32,535 nt of DNA from Myxococcota bacterium (GTDB lineage: Bacteria > Myxococcota_A > Polyangia > JAAYKL01): contig JANQET010000091.1 of the NCBI GenBank assembly GCA_028278265.1, positions 1-32,535 on the forward strand. Reading direction: 5' to 3'. Of this stretch, positions 7,748 to 17,110 are shown in pieces. The notes below the pieces were generated by a model that worked only from the letters and a program-made list of their open reading frames with translations, did not search any database and was not told the origin of the DNA. Position numbers and translations under genes: made by a program. How positions within the stretch are numbered: the first letter of the stretch is position 1; every line of letters starts with the position of its first letter.

Positions 7748-10342
7748 TTAAATCAGGGTTCTAACCAGGGTCATCGCTTTGCCCGGTTTAATCTTGACGC
7801 GGAACGTACGGCGAATATTGTACGACGGATTCTCCAACACAACCGTGTGGTTACCTACCTTCAGCCGGTAGTTGACGAGGGGGGTATTCTTAATGAACTT
7901 GCCGTCGATGTAGACTTTGGACCAGGGACGGGTCTGCACCGAAAGGGTGCCCTCTTTCTCATTGGAATCACTGGAACTGGTGGTTTTGGCCGGGCTGGAG
8001 GAGCGAGGTTCCCGTCGACGGCTTCTTCTCGATTCATCGGCCTTGCGCAGGGTTACCGCCGCGAGGACGACTTTCTCCTGGTTGGGTTCGAATTCGACAG
8101 GCTGGGTGATCTCCCGGTAGCCGTCTTTGGAGTACTCGATTTGATATTCTTTCGTGGTATCCAACAGGGCACCGGCGGGCGTCGACCCTAGCGTCTTGCG
8201 CTCCTTGCCGCTAATCAGCACCGCTTTGGCGCCCTTGGGCAAAGTGTTGAACACCACCTCGACCTCTTTGAGCTCCAACACCTTGACCGGGAGCTTCTTG
8301 ATCTCCCCTTCGACGACCTCGACCTCGATCGCTTTCTGGGCAAATGCTTCCCCCTTGGCGATACGCACCATGTAGGTGCCGGGTTGGAGATCGTTCACCG
8401 TCACCGGTGTCTTCTCCTCCAAGGGACGATCGTTGATCCACACCGACGCACCGGGTGGTTCGGTCTCCAAGAAGAACCCTGTAGCGCTGGTTTCCAGGTT
8501 GACCGTTCGTTCGAGCACCTTGCCCGCCACAATTTCAAAACTGATACGCGAGCTCAGACTCTTGTACTTTATCGTGATGTTGTGTTCCCCCGGCGAAAGG
8601 TCGGCAATGGTGAAAGGCGACATGGTGCCGGGCAGGATCTTCGCTCCGTCGAGGATGACCTGTAGTTGTTTGTTGGGAACCACATTGAGGCGAAGCGTCC
8701 CGGTGCTCGGCGTCAAAAAGAAAATGAAATACATCACGGCCGAGATAGAAACGAGCGCCATCACAATCGCGCCGGTAATCCACTTGCGGGATAGTTTTTT
8801 GGGGGACTGGAGTTGGGCCATCTCCTGAGTTTGCGAGAAGGCCGGAATGACGTCCGATCGGGGTGCGGCCTGAATGACCTGTTCTTGCGCAATCGCCGCT
8901 TGAGCCAATTCTGCTGCGGCGTTTTTGCTGTAGATATTGGTCGGAGGCTCATCATCATCCCAGTCGTCCATGGCCAACGCCCCATCCAGAGCGGGGGGAG
9001 CCGAAGGTGCCAGACCTTGGTTGGGCAACTCGGGCGGTGAGATCGATATCGGCTCGCGAGACGACTGGGCCACCGGACTGGGCGGCGGAACCGACGGTCC
9101 CGGTGGCGGCGCATCAAAACTATCGATGCCCGACGTCGGTCCTCCGGAGAGGGAGACCGGCGGGGAGGGATCTCTTGATTTGGCGCGGATATTGCGCACG
9201 GCCGCGGTGGGCGGCGGACCCGAGGGCGGTGGCGTGGCGCCGGCCATCCTCCGGGCAGACGATGAGCCGGTTTGACTTCGTTTGGGGGGTAGAGGCGGTG
9301 CTCCGGGGCGGATCTGTCGCTGACTGTCAGCCGGCCTGACCACACCCTTGGGCGGAGGGGGCACCGTTGAGCTGGCCAACTCGATCCCCCCCTCGTTGCT
9401 CTCTGCCTCCCGTTTAATATCGGTTTCAAACAATCCGTATTGAAAGGCAGCCAGATCCTTGCGGGCAAAGAAATTGCCCGAGGTGTACATCCAACTCTGC
9501 AAATCATCGTGCAGATCCATCGCCGTTTGATAACGGTCCTCGACTTCCTTGCTCAGGGCGCGCAGGATGATGGTCTCGAGATCTTCGGGAATGCGGCGAT
9601 TGTAGGAGGAGGGCGGCGTGATCTCCACGTTGCGCACTTTTTCGAGTGTCGAAAAGTCACTCTCACCGATGAACAACCGTTCACCGGTGATCATCTCCCA
9701 CATGCAGATACCCACCGCAAAGATGTCCGAGCGGCGATCGAGGGGCAATCCACGAACCTGCTCGGGGGACATGTAGCCGAACTTACCCTTCAGAATTCCT
9801 GCCTGGGTCTTGCCCGCCTTACCCGCAGCCTTGGCGATACCGAAGTCGATGAGCTTGATCTCACCGTCATAGGAGATGAGTATATTTTGCGGCGATACAT
9901 CCCGATGGACCAAGTTGAGATCGCGACCGGCGGCGTCCTTCTTGTTGTGGGCGTAATCGAGGCCCTCACACACCTTCATCGTCACATATGCAACCATCGG
10001 GATGGGAATCGATTGCCCCACCTTGCGGAGTCGGTCGAAAATCGTGCGGACGTCTTTACCTGAGACATATTCGAGGGCGATGAAATAGGAATCGCCCACT
10101 TTCCCCAGGTCGAAAATCTGTGCGATGTTGGCGTGCTGCAGCTGAACAGCAATCTTCGCCTCATCGATGAACATGGTGATGAATTCTTCATCCTCAGCGA
10201 TACTGGGAAGAATTCGCTTAACTGCGATGAGACGCTCGAATCCCTCCACACCGAACGCCTTGGCCTTGAACACTTCGGCCATGCCCCCGACGCTGATGCG
10301 ATCCAGCAAGTAGTACTTTCCGAACGGAATCGGCTTTTTCAC
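7748..10342 (-). CDS. Membrane Ser/Thr protein kinase with four C-terminal PEGA-like domains
   Basis: An 864-aa Hanks-type kinase. The kinase domain spans about 8-290: glycine loop ISVGGMAEV, Lys42 in AVKR, HRDVSPQN with Asp148 and Asn153, DFGIAKA at 166-172 and MSPEQ at 191-195. All catalytic residues are present. A long Pro/Ser-rich linker (about 320-510) leads to one transmembrane helix at about 520-545. Four PEGA-like beta domains (about 550-620, 620-690, 690-770 and 795-864) then lie outside the inner membrane, where PEGA domains often bind envelope surface layers or peptidoglycan. This makes it a signal receiver with a cytoplasmic kinase. A candidate promoter lies 43 bp upstream, and the downstream barrel gene is probably co-transcribed. 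Confidence 0.93.
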   Translation of the reverse strand: MKKPIPFGKYYLLDRISVGGMAEVFKAKAFGVEGFERLIAVKRILPSIAEDEEFITMFIDEAKIAVQLQHANIAQIFDLGKVGDSYFIALEYVSGKDVRTIFDRLRKVGQSIPIPMVAYVTMKVCEGLDYAHNKKDAAGRDLNLVHRDVSPQNILISYDGEIKLIDFGIAKAAGKAGKTQAGILKGKFGYMSPEQVRGLPLDRRSDIFAVGICMWEMITGERLFIGESDFSTLEKVRNVEITPPSSYNRRIPEDLETIILRALSKEVEDRYQTAMDLHDDLQSWMYTSGNFFARKDLAAFQYGLFETDIKREAESNEGGIELASSTVPPPPKGVVRPADSQRQIRPGAPPLPPKRSQTGSSSARRMAGATPPPSGPPPTAAVRNIRAKSRDPSPPVSLSGGPTSGIDSFDAPPPGPSVPPPSPVAQSSREPISISPPELPNQGLAPSAPPALDGALAMDDWDDDEPPTNIYSKNAAAELAQAAIAQEQVIQAAPRSDVIPAFSQTQEMAQLQSPKKLSRKWITGAIVMALVSISAVMYFIFFLTPSTGTLRLNVVPNKQLQVILDGAKILPGTMSPFTIADLSPGEHNITIKYKSLSSRISFEIVAGKVLERTVNLETSATGFFLETEPPGASVWINDRPLEEKTPVTVNDLQPGTYMVRIAKGEAFAQKAIEVEVVEGEIKKLPVKVLELKEVEVVFNTLPKGAKAVLISGKERKTLGSTPAGALLDTTKEYQIEYSKDGYREITQPVEFEPNQEKVVLAAVTLRKADESRRSRRREPRSSSPAKTTSSSDSNEKEGTLSVQTRPWSKVYIDGKFIKNTPLVNYRLKVGNHTVVLENPSYNIRRTFRVKIKPGKAMTLVRTLI

Positions 10343-10778
10343 AAGTATTCTCCGCAGATTGTGGTCGTTTCCGCCTGGGGCAAAAATATCTCATGTGATA
10401 GATATAAAGTCAATCTTTCTACCCGTTCACTGAACTCGTTTATTCAGTAAATATATATACGTATAGAAATTTGATTAGGTCTACAAGAGATAGCACGTTT
10501 TAGTGTCAATATGCATTTTTTGACCCATATGGGGTATCTCCGGTTCGGTCCGACGCAGGATTGATACCAAACGCATTTGACTAAGTCCTTGAAAATACTT
10601 GTTGTTACTGATAAAGAGGTTCGAGGCGCAATAGTGGAGAATTTTCGTTCGGGATGGTGTTTGAATTGACCACAATTGTGACACCCATCATGAGGGGAGC
10701 GCTTCCGGCCGACGACACCAACGGGGGTGGCGGCGGCTTCGCACCGAATTGTACTAAACGGCGACTAAGGTGAGGTAA
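10343..10778. other. Divergent intergenic region between kinase and HEAT genes
   Basis: An AT-rich spacer between two divergent transcription units with no convincing gene. It holds the kinase promoter candidate at 10385-10413 and a perfect 10-bp palindrome CCCATATGGG near 10521-10530. A weak plus-strand candidate, TTGAAA (10589) - 17 bp - TAAAGA (10612), could serve the HEAT gene. Confidence 0.5.
10385..10413 (-). promoter_or_regulatory. Candidate sigma-70-type promoter for the kinase gene
   Basis: On the minus strand, TTGACT (10413-10408) and GATATT (10390-10385) are separated by exactly 17 bp in an AT-rich block. The kinase ATG lies 43 bp downstream. Both boxes are close to consensus and the position is right; usage is not shown. 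Confidence 0.5.
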
Positions 10779-11576
10779 ATGATGCGTAGACTTTCGCTGA
10801 TCGCGGCGATCCTGTTTGTGATTGCAGCAAACGATGCCGCCGCCCAAAAAGAGGCGTCAAACGTCAAACAGGCGATCCAGGGGCTCAAGAGCGCAAGCCC
10901 GGACGAGGTCCTCGACAGTATTCAAACGCTCGCAGCTGCCGGTGCAGCACAGGCGGTTGATCCGCTGATCACCCTGTTACACTCCGGCCCGCGGGCTGAT
11001 GTGACCAACGCGGTGCTTCAATGCCTGGGGATGATCGGTCACGCCAAAGCAGTGGACACACTCATCGAATTCCTGAACCATCGGCGCTCGGACGCCAGGG
11101 TCACAGCAATTTACGCTTTGGAGAGTTTCAAATCGGAAAAAGTGGCGCGGGCCCTCGAAGACGCCCTACGGGACGCAGACGCGCAGGTCCGCGCCACCGC
11201 CTCGTTGGCCTTGGGCAAGCACGGTACAGCCCAATCGGTGGGGGTTCTGTTCAAGGCTTTTGACAAGGGCGTCACTGATGCAGCGATCTCTATCGGTCAG
11301 TTGGGCAGCCCCGAGGATGCCGATCGGCTGTCCCGATACTTGGGCAAAGCCGACATCAAGATGCTGCTGCCCGGATTTGACGAATTTCTCCGCCGGCCCG
11401 CGTTCCCCGAGAAGGCCAAGCTCCAAATTCTCGACAAGCTGTTCGAGCTCGCCGGACCCGAGGTGCGGCGATTCGCCTTGGCCTACAAAGCCTCCTTTCC
11501 ACCCAACACCGATGCGAACAAGAACGAGCTCTACAAAACCGTGTCGCGCATGGTGCGCCAGATACAGGGAGACTAA
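10779..11576 (+). CDS. Secreted HEAT-repeat protein
   Basis: A 265-aa protein with a cleavable signal peptide (MMRRLSLIAAILFVIAAND, cleavage near AAA-QKE). It continues as a helical HEAT/PBS-lyase-type repeat solenoid from about residue 30 to 190: AVDPLITLLHSG, AVDTLIEFLNHRR, VARALEDALRDADAQVRATA and QSVGVLFKAFDKG are successive repeat units. Such solenoids bind other proteins. It starts after AAGGTGAGG; a second ATG directly follows the first. Its stop codon TAA is immediately followed by the ATG of the next gene with no gap, so the two are translationally coupled. They probably form a periplasmic complex, the partner also carrying HEAT-like repeats. The precise role is unknown. Confidence 0.85.
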   Translation: MMRRLSLIAAILFVIAANDAAAQKEASNVKQAIQGLKSASPDEVLDSIQTLAAAGAAQAVDPLITLLHSGPRADVTNAVLQCLGMIGHAKAVDTLIEFLNHRRSDARVTAIYALESFKSEKVARALEDALRDADAQVRATASLALGKHGTAQSVGVLFKAFDKGVTDAAISIGQLGSPEDADRLSRYLGKADIKMLLPGFDEFLRRPAFPEKAKLQILDKLFELAGPEVRRFALAYKASFPPNTDANKNELYKTVSRMVRQIQGD

Positions 11577-13883
11577 ATGACTTCCCCAAAGAAAATCACG
11601 CACGTGCTCAAGTCCGTCGCTGTCGGAACACTGGTCATTTTCTGCTTCGGCGCGGCAGGAGAGATCTGCGGCGGTTTTTTTGAAACGACCGTCGCCACCT
11701 TCGGCACCAGCTTTCCCGACAACGACCCCGATGACATCAAGAAAGTACTGTCGGTGGTGAACAAGGGACGCATCACGCGGGGTTCGACCGTCGAGACGCC
11801 GATCGCCCTGTTCGTGGTCCAAGGAACGCCGCAGGCGATAGTCGCCTGGGACATGCAGAACAACCGCCAACTGTGGAAGATCGCGCAACCCGTCCACTCC
11901 TCGCTGAGCGTCAATGAAGAGTCTGTCGTCTTCCTGTCCGGTACGTCGGTCGTGGCCCACGCGCTGACCAACGGCAAGCGGCTGTGGGAGTACGAAATCG
12001 ATGAGGGATGGAACTACTACGGTGTCGATGTCGAGGATGATTTGGCGGTCATCTCGATCGGCATCGGGGGGGAATATCCCGGCAGCTACTCCAACGGTGC
12101 GTTGATCGGCATCGACACGGACAACGGCAGTGAACTGATCAGAGTGATGTCAGGTGGTGGGCTGCTCGGCCGGCCGGCACTTTGTCGAGGGCTGGCCTTT
12201 ATCCCCTGGGATCGGCAGAAAATCGTCGTCATCGACATCGCCCGAGGTCAGGAGGTCTGTCGCATTCGCGCCGATGACTTCACCATCGATTTCGTGCAGA
12301 ACGGTCCCGACGGGATCTACTACGGCTCGTCGAGCACCAGCGAAAAGACGGTGGGTGCTTTGTACCGGTTCGATATCAACTCTGCCCACGGGACGAGGGA
12401 GGGCGCCACCGCCTATGTCCCCGCGCTGGAACCGGTGCCCGGGGATCCGGATTTCGTGCTCAACGCGTTCAAGAAACCGATTGCCGGGGACAAGGCCGGT
12501 GAAAAAATTCGCTTCCATCTTCGACCGGCCGGGCAGGGCGAGGCGATCTCCCTGTTGCAGAACGCCTTCTATCTACACTACTGGCGGTACATCGTCGCGT
12601 TCAATGCCTCCAACAGCCACGTGCGCTGGATCTACCGCGCCGACCAAGACATCCAGAGCATCGCCGTGCTGCAAGACGGCGTCGCTGCCGTCGACGAGAG
12701 GGGCAACCTGCTGGTGCTCGATGCAAAGAACGGAAAACCCGTCTGGAACAAGGGGACCAAGCAGCGGGTGCTGTTCGCTACCTTTGCCGCCGACGACTTT
12801 CGGATAAAGTCACCGACAACCGCCGCCCCCGACCCGCTGGAACACCTCAAGGCGATGATTTGGGACAAAGACAACCGGATGCTGCCCATTCGCGCCTATG
12901 CCACGGTGCTGATGGCGATGATCCCCAAGCCCGAGGTGACCCGCGATTTGCTGCAGATCTATTCGGACGCGGCGATACCCAAAGGGTTGCGCGACGCGAT
13001 CATCAAAGCCCTCGAACACCGCTCCACAGGAGCCGAATACCTCGTCAAGGCGTTGGATGTGCACTACGATTTTCTCGAAGGCACCCGGGCCCCGCCGATG
13101 CACGTGGTCTCTGCGGCGTTGGCCAATATGAAGGAGAAGTCCGCCGTTCCGGGGCTCATCGACCACTTGTTGGATCACGAAACCCCGGTGGAACACATCA
13201 AGCCAATCGCCCTGGCGATCCGAGATCTGGGTGGACCCGAAGCGGCGAAACCGTTGCAGAAATACCTCACCCTCTACCGCTCCGATTCCTCGTTTGTCGG
13301 AAACGAGGACGGCCTGGCGGCGGTTGCCGATGCCCTGGTTCAACTGATGGGCAAGGAGGGGGAACGGCTGATAAATCGGGTGCGCTCGGATCGCCAAACC
13401 CTGCCGGAGCTCAAGATGCAGCTGGCCGTATTGATGGCGGACTCCGATGAATCGGCGCGGGCCGAGCTCGAGTTGGCCGAAACCAAGCGCAAAGAGGCCG
13501 AGACGCGGGCCCAACAAAAAGCCAAGGAGCGAGCCCACGCCAAGGAGCGGGCTGCGGCCGGCCCACCCATGTCGCTTCAGCGGAGCGACATCAACAAAGT
13601 GATCGCAAAGAACCGGGAAGCGATCAAACCGTGTGTCCAGCTGGCGTTGAGCAAGATGCCGACCCTGAGCAATATCCGTTTGCGGCTGGTCATCGAAGGC
13701 CCGAAGGGCAAGGCGACTCAGGTGCAGGTATTGCCCAACAACATTCAGGGGCTAAAGGCCTGTCTCGAAAACAGCTTTGAAAAGATCCGTTTCCCGGTCT
13801 TCAGAAACCCACGACAGATGGCGACTTACTCCATCAACATCCGCGGCACCAAGGCGCTGACCCCCGAAGAGCTCAAAAATTGA
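11577..13883 (+). CDS. Beta-propeller / HEAT-like / AgmX-PglI C-terminal fusion protein
   Basis: A 768-aa envelope protein with an N-terminal hydrophobic signal or anchor (about 10-32). Residues about 65-420 carry PQQ-like propeller repeats (IVAWDMQNNRQLWKIAQP, VVAHALTNGKRLWEYEI, LLVLDAKNGKPVWNKGT). Residues about 430-600 are helical and HEAT-like (VPGLIDHLLDHETPVEHIKP). Residues about 620-660 form a charged coiled coil (AELELAETKRKEAETRAQQK). Residues about 670-755 match the TonB-like AgmX/PglI C-terminal domain with its two conserved cysteines (IKPCVQL and LKACLEN). AgmX-type domains are known from myxobacterial gliding proteins, though many carriers have other roles. It is directly coupled to the secreted HEAT protein upstream, and its end overlaps the convergent gene by 11 bp. 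Confidence 0.85.
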   Translation: MTSPKKITHVLKSVAVGTLVIFCFGAAGEICGGFFETTVATFGTSFPDNDPDDIKKVLSVVNKGRITRGSTVETPIALFVVQGTPQAIVAWDMQNNRQLWKIAQPVHSSLSVNEESVVFLSGTSVVAHALTNGKRLWEYEIDEGWNYYGVDVEDDLAVISIGIGGEYPGSYSNGALIGIDTDNGSELIRVMSGGGLLGRPALCRGLAFIPWDRQKIVVIDIARGQEVCRIRADDFTIDFVQNGPDGIYYGSSSTSEKTVGALYRFDINSAHGTREGATAYVPALEPVPGDPDFVLNAFKKPIAGDKAGEKIRFHLRPAGQGEAISLLQNAFYLHYWRYIVAFNASNSHVRWIYRADQDIQSIAVLQDGVAAVDERGNLLVLDAKNGKPVWNKGTKQRVLFATFAADDFRIKSPTTAAPDPLEHLKAMIWDKDNRMLPIRAYATVLMAMIPKPEVTRDLLQIYSDAAIPKGLRDAIIKALEHRSTGAEYLVKALDVHYDFLEGTRAPPMHVVSAALANMKEKSAVPGLIDHLLDHETPVEHIKPIALAIRDLGGPEAAKPLQKYLTLYRSDSSFVGNEDGLAAVADALVQLMGKEGERLINRVRSDRQTLPELKMQLAVLMADSDESARAELELAETKRKEAETRAQQKAKERAHAKERAAAGPPMSLQRSDINKVIAKNREAIKPCVQLALSKMPTLSNIRLRLVIEGPKGKATQVQVLPNNIQGLKACLENSFEKIRFPVFRNPRQMATYSINIRGTKALTPEELKN

Positions 13884-14946
13884 TGCCCAGAAGGGCGACG
13901 GGACCGTGTCCCCACGCGTCCCCTGCCCAATTGAACGAATACCTGAAATCGAGATGCAGTCGCATCCGTCGGTGGCGCATCAGCTCCAGACCGACCAGCG
14001 GAAAGACATCCCAACCGATGATCGCTTCGTCGCACTCATCCAATGCATCGAACTGTTCAGCGTCGCAGACATCGTCCAGTCGCGGACCGACGAACATCCC
14101 GATGCCGCCGCCCAGGTAAGGCGCCACCATTGTCGGCAACAGATAGTACGAGCCGATTAAATTGACTATCATGTGGAAGCCCGCGCCGGCGGCGAAGTCC
14201 CGATTGGCCAAGCCGAACCCGGCGTTGATCTCGGCGATGAAATCGTTCAACTCGAAACGCCCGTCGAAGCTGATAAGCATGTATGAATCCAGATCAGGGC
14301 TCACCCCGAACGCCTGACCGAAAATGATACCGAAATTGCTCTCCATCCGCTGGGATGGGATCTCCTGGGGGTAAAACTCGGCCGACTCATCGGCGGGCGG
14401 AGCCTGTGGAGCGGCGGGTAGCAGCGCATCGACGATCTGCGGAATGACAATTACCAGGTCGTCTTCAGATCGCGCTTTCATATTCTCTTGGGCGACCAGC
14501 GCGCCACGGGCATCGTACATCTTCACCTGAAGCTGCATTTGACTGCCCAGGCGAACAAGTACGCCGTCGAAAAAGTACGTACAGGCCAGCTGGGCCGCCA
14601 ACTCCTCCCTCTTCTCGGGGCTGAGCGACATCCAGTGGGACGCCGCTTCGCCGGGGTCGTGCGTGATCGATTGTTCCGGCGCCTCTCCTTCCACCGGGTC
14701 GGCGCCGGCATCGGTCGACACTCCAGGTATCAGCGAGCCGGCCGGAACTTCGAGAATCTCGAATCCACGGGCCTCGATTTCGGCGCGCAGGGTGATCGCC
14801 ACGGCCAACGCCACTCCGGGATCGATATTAACCGCCTGGGGCGTGAACACCACCACCCGATCACTTCCCGCTGCCGCGGCCGGCGCGCCCAGCGCACCCA
14901 CAACTGCAGCGAAGCATATCGCGGTTACTGCCCTACCGTTGTTCAT
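13873..14946 (-). CDS. Secreted protein with C-terminal outer-membrane barrel-like domain
   Basis: The 357-aa product has a signal peptide (hydrophobic core about 7-22, cleavage near AAA-AGS). An alpha/beta domain (about 28-175: DRVVVFTPQAVNIDPGVALA ... MQLQVKMYDARGALVAQENM) resembles periplasmic TolB/CsgG-like modules. A short Pro/Ala linker follows, then about 155 residues of barrel-like strands ending in FSFNW-type aromatic segments and a final Phe, as is usual for outer-membrane barrels. It is the last gene of a four-gene minus-strand operon; its ATG overlaps the stop of the chain-length-factor-like gene (ATGA). No family name is certain. The architecture equals that of 6621-7712. Confidence 0.75.
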   Translation of the reverse strand: MNNGRAVTAICFAAVVGALGAPAAAAGSDRVVVFTPQAVNIDPGVALAVAITLRAEIEARGFEILEVPAGSLIPGVSTDAGADPVEGEAPEQSITHDPGEAASHWMSLSPEKREELAAQLACTYFFDGVLVRLGSQMQLQVKMYDARGALVAQENMKARSEDDLVIVIPQIVDALLPAAPQAPPADESAEFYPQEIPSQRMESNFGIIFGQAFGVSPDLDSYMLISFDGRFELNDFIAEINAGFGLANRDFAAGAGFHMIVNLIGSYYLLPTMVAPYLGGGIGMFVGPRLDDVCDAEQFDALDECDEAIIGWDVFPLVGLELMRHRRMRLHLDFRYSFNWAGDAWGHGPVALLGINF

Positions 14947-15893
14947 CGGTTTTCCCGACGTCGCCAGTTGAGCAGGGCCAGCTCATCGACCTCTGATCCG
15001 ACGAGGAGCAGATCATCGCATTCATTTTGCATTACACATTCGGCCAAAACCGCGAATGCCCCGGCTTGGGCGGTCCCGCGCCCGGGACCATCAAGGGCGA
15101 TCTGCTCCGGCGAGAGCCCGGTGGCCGCGGCCACCATGGAGCGCAACCCCGATCCGCCTGCACCCTCACGCACCCGGACGGCGGTCGTGGGATTGAGTTC
15201 GATCTGATTTCTCTCGAGCAGGGGACCGATCCCGTCTGCCGGGCGCTCTACGCGGCGGGTGTCGGCGATGACGGTGCCCAACTCCCGCGTGCCCGGTTGG
15301 GATCCGACCACCAGGGCGACGACCCCCTCTTGAAATCGCTGTTGCGCCAATGCGGCCGACCATTCCAGCGCGCGAACCTCCTCGAGCTGCTCCATCCAGG
15401 ACGGATTCGCTTCATCACCGGCGATCACCAGCGCCCGGTTCGCAGTACCGGTTTGGATGAGATCGGCCGCGGTGACCAGGGCGGATTCCGCCGAGAGCCA
15501 GCCCTGGCTGATCGTCACCGACGGTTGGTGGTTGCCCAGCCCGATGCCCAGGTATCCCGCTGGGGAATTGTGGACCGAGTTGGGTACCAGGGAGGGGCGA
15601 ATCAGCGCCCCCTTGGTGTCGTGAATCTGCCGCAATAGATCGACACTCACCGTGGTTTCGCCCATCGCGGTCGCCAAAATGATCGCCAACTCCCCCGGGT
15701 CGGCGCCGGCGTCTTCAATCGCCCGCGCAGCGGCGATGTACACCAGTTTGGCCAGTCGCCCGAAGCGACGGCGGACGTTCGCCTTGGCGTACTCCTTGAT
15801 TGGAATGTTCTCGAGCGCGCCAAACCCGTCGGTATAGGGCTGATCCGTCCCCAGCCCGCAGGAGCCGATACCGTGTAGGTGCAACCGGATCAT
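14943..15893 (-). CDS. Ketoacyl synthase-like protein without active-site Cys (chain-length-factor type)
   Basis: A 316-aa thiolase-fold protein. I placed the start at the ATG at 15893, which overlaps the stop of the preceding KS gene (ATGA). The sequence follows the short beta-ketoacyl-synthase-like family (PF13723 type), including PNSVHNSPAGYLGIGLGN near residues 104-121. At the nucleophile position it has Gln130 in TISQGWLSAE instead of Cys, and the two catalytic His motifs of the C-terminal half are absent. In type II polyketide and aryl-polyene systems such a subunit pairs with a true KS as chain-length factor. The immediately preceding gene is a full KS, so a KS/CLF heterodimer is the natural inference. 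No acyl carrier protein or ketoreductase is in the window. Confidence 0.82.
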   Translation of the reverse strand: MIRLHLHGIGSCGLGTDQPYTDGFGALENIPIKEYAKANVRRRFGRLAKLVYIAAARAIEDAGADPGELAIILATAMGETTVSVDLLRQIHDTKGALIRPSLVPNSVHNSPAGYLGIGLGNHQPSVTISQGWLSAESALVTAADLIQTGTANRALVIAGDEANPSWMEQLEEVRALEWSAALAQQRFQEGVVALVVGSQPGTRELGTVIADTRRVERPADGIGPLLERNQIELNPTTAVRVREGAGGSGLRSMVAAATGLSPEQIALDGPGRGTAQAGAFAVLAECVMQNECDDLLLVGSEVDELALLNWRRRENR

Positions 15894-17110
15894 CGGTTCT
15901 TCCCCAAGCCCCTGAACACCAGGGTGCAGTTGTTCCCGCCAAAAGCAAAGGAGTTGGACAGAATGACGCTCGCCCCCTCGAGCGTGGTCCCCCCCGGGGG
16001 AACAACGGCAATGGGACATTCCGCATCGATAGAGGTCGTTCCCAGGCTCTCGAAAGTGCGCCCCTCGACTAGAGAGAGCACCGTAGCCACCGCCTCCAGC
16101 CCCCCGGCGCCGCCCAGTGTGTGACCGATGAGGCCCTTGCAGGAGGTCACCGGCAACCGGTCGCCGAACAGGTGATGAATCGCCCGGGCTTCGGCATCGT
16201 CGTTGAGTCGGGTTCCCGTGCCGTGGGCATTGATATGGGCCACGTCTTCGGTGGTCAGACCGGCGGCCTCCAGGGCCCGCTCCATCGCCAGTACGGCACC
16301 GTTCCCGTCCTTGGGCGGGGCGGTCATGTGATGGGCGTCACTGCTCATTCCCGCACCGAGGAAGTGGGCCAGGGGTTTCCGACCGTCGGCCAACACGTCG
16401 TCGAGTCGTTCGAGCATCAAAAAACCGGCTCCCTCGCCCAGGGTCAATCCGGGGCGATCCGGGGCAAAAGGGGTGCACATCTTCGAACCGGTGAGCTCGA
16501 GCGCGTGAAAGCTGGTGATCGTCGTATGGCAGAGCGCATCGCCACCACCGGCGAGAACCCGGCGACACCGGCCACTTCGAATCCACATCGCGCCCAATGC
16601 GATCGCATTCGCCGAAGAGGTGCAGGCGGTGGAGACTGTGTGAACCGGGCCGACGATTTCGAGTTGCCGGGCGAGGAGTCGGCTCGGCCCGGCGATGCAC
16701 CCCTGAGCTTTGTAATCGTATTCCGGTGGTGGTGTACCGTCGAGCAGGGAGAACATCACCGCTTCGCTGCAGGACTGACCTCCGGTGCTCGTGCCGACGA
16801 TCAACCCGTCAGGGGGAGCCCCGCCGCGACGCCGAGCCTGGGTCACGCATTCGCCGGCCGCGGCGAGACACAGGTTGCCGGTGGGGCTCTCCAGCTCCGG
16901 GTGGTCGCTGGGGGCAAACCAATCCGGCCGGGCCAACCCGACGACCACCTCGAAATCCAAATCAAACCGATTGTTGGGTACAAAGACCCGACCGGGGGTC
17001 TTCAACGCCTCCCCGAATGCCGGGACGTCCGGTCCGACGGCGCTGACCGCTCCGATTCCGGTGATCCCGATCCGGTATGGGCTCGCGGACGGTGTAACGG
17101 TATCGCTCAT
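15890..17110 (-). CDS. Beta-ketoacyl-ACP synthase (FabF/KS-alpha type)
   Basis: A 406-aa complete condensing enzyme that would join acyl and malonyl units on an acyl carrier protein. The Cys-His-His triad is intact: Cys163 in VSTACTSSANA, His296 in NAHGTGT, and His330 in GLIGHTLGGAGG, with the supporting Lys325. The length is that of FabF and type II KS-alpha. Its ATG overlaps the stop of the RNase HI gene, and its stop overlaps the ATG of the chain-length-factor-like gene, so all three are translated in a coupled way. The absence of fabD, acpP or ketoreductase genes nearby argues against the housekeeping fatty-acid cluster. It suggests a specialised lipid or polyene product, possibly an envelope lipid given the downstream barrel. 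Confidence 0.93.
   Translation of the reverse strand: MSDTVTPSASPYRIGITGIGAVSAVGPDVPAFGEALKTPGRVFVPNNRFDLDFEVVVGLARPDWFAPSDHPELESPTGNLCLAAAGECVTQARRRGGAPPDGLIVGTSTGGQSCSEAVMFSLLDGTPPPEYDYKAQGCIAGPSRLLARQLEIVGPVHTVSTACTSSANAIALGAMWIRSGRCRRVLAGGGDALCHTTITSFHALELTGSKMCTPFAPDRPGLTLGEGAGFLMLERLDDVLADGRKPLAHFLGAGMSSDAHHMTAPPKDGNGAVLAMERALEAAGLTTEDVAHINAHGTGTRLNDDAEARAIHHLFGDRLPVTSCKGLIGHTLGGAGGLEAVATVLSLVEGRTFESLGTTSIDAECPIAVVPPGGTTLEGASVILSNSFAFGGNNCTLVFRGLGKNR

Noticed and set aside
10521..10530. Palindrome CCCATATGGG as an operator
   Set aside because: A single 10-bp palindrome in an AT-rich spacer with no second copy in the window is weak evidence.
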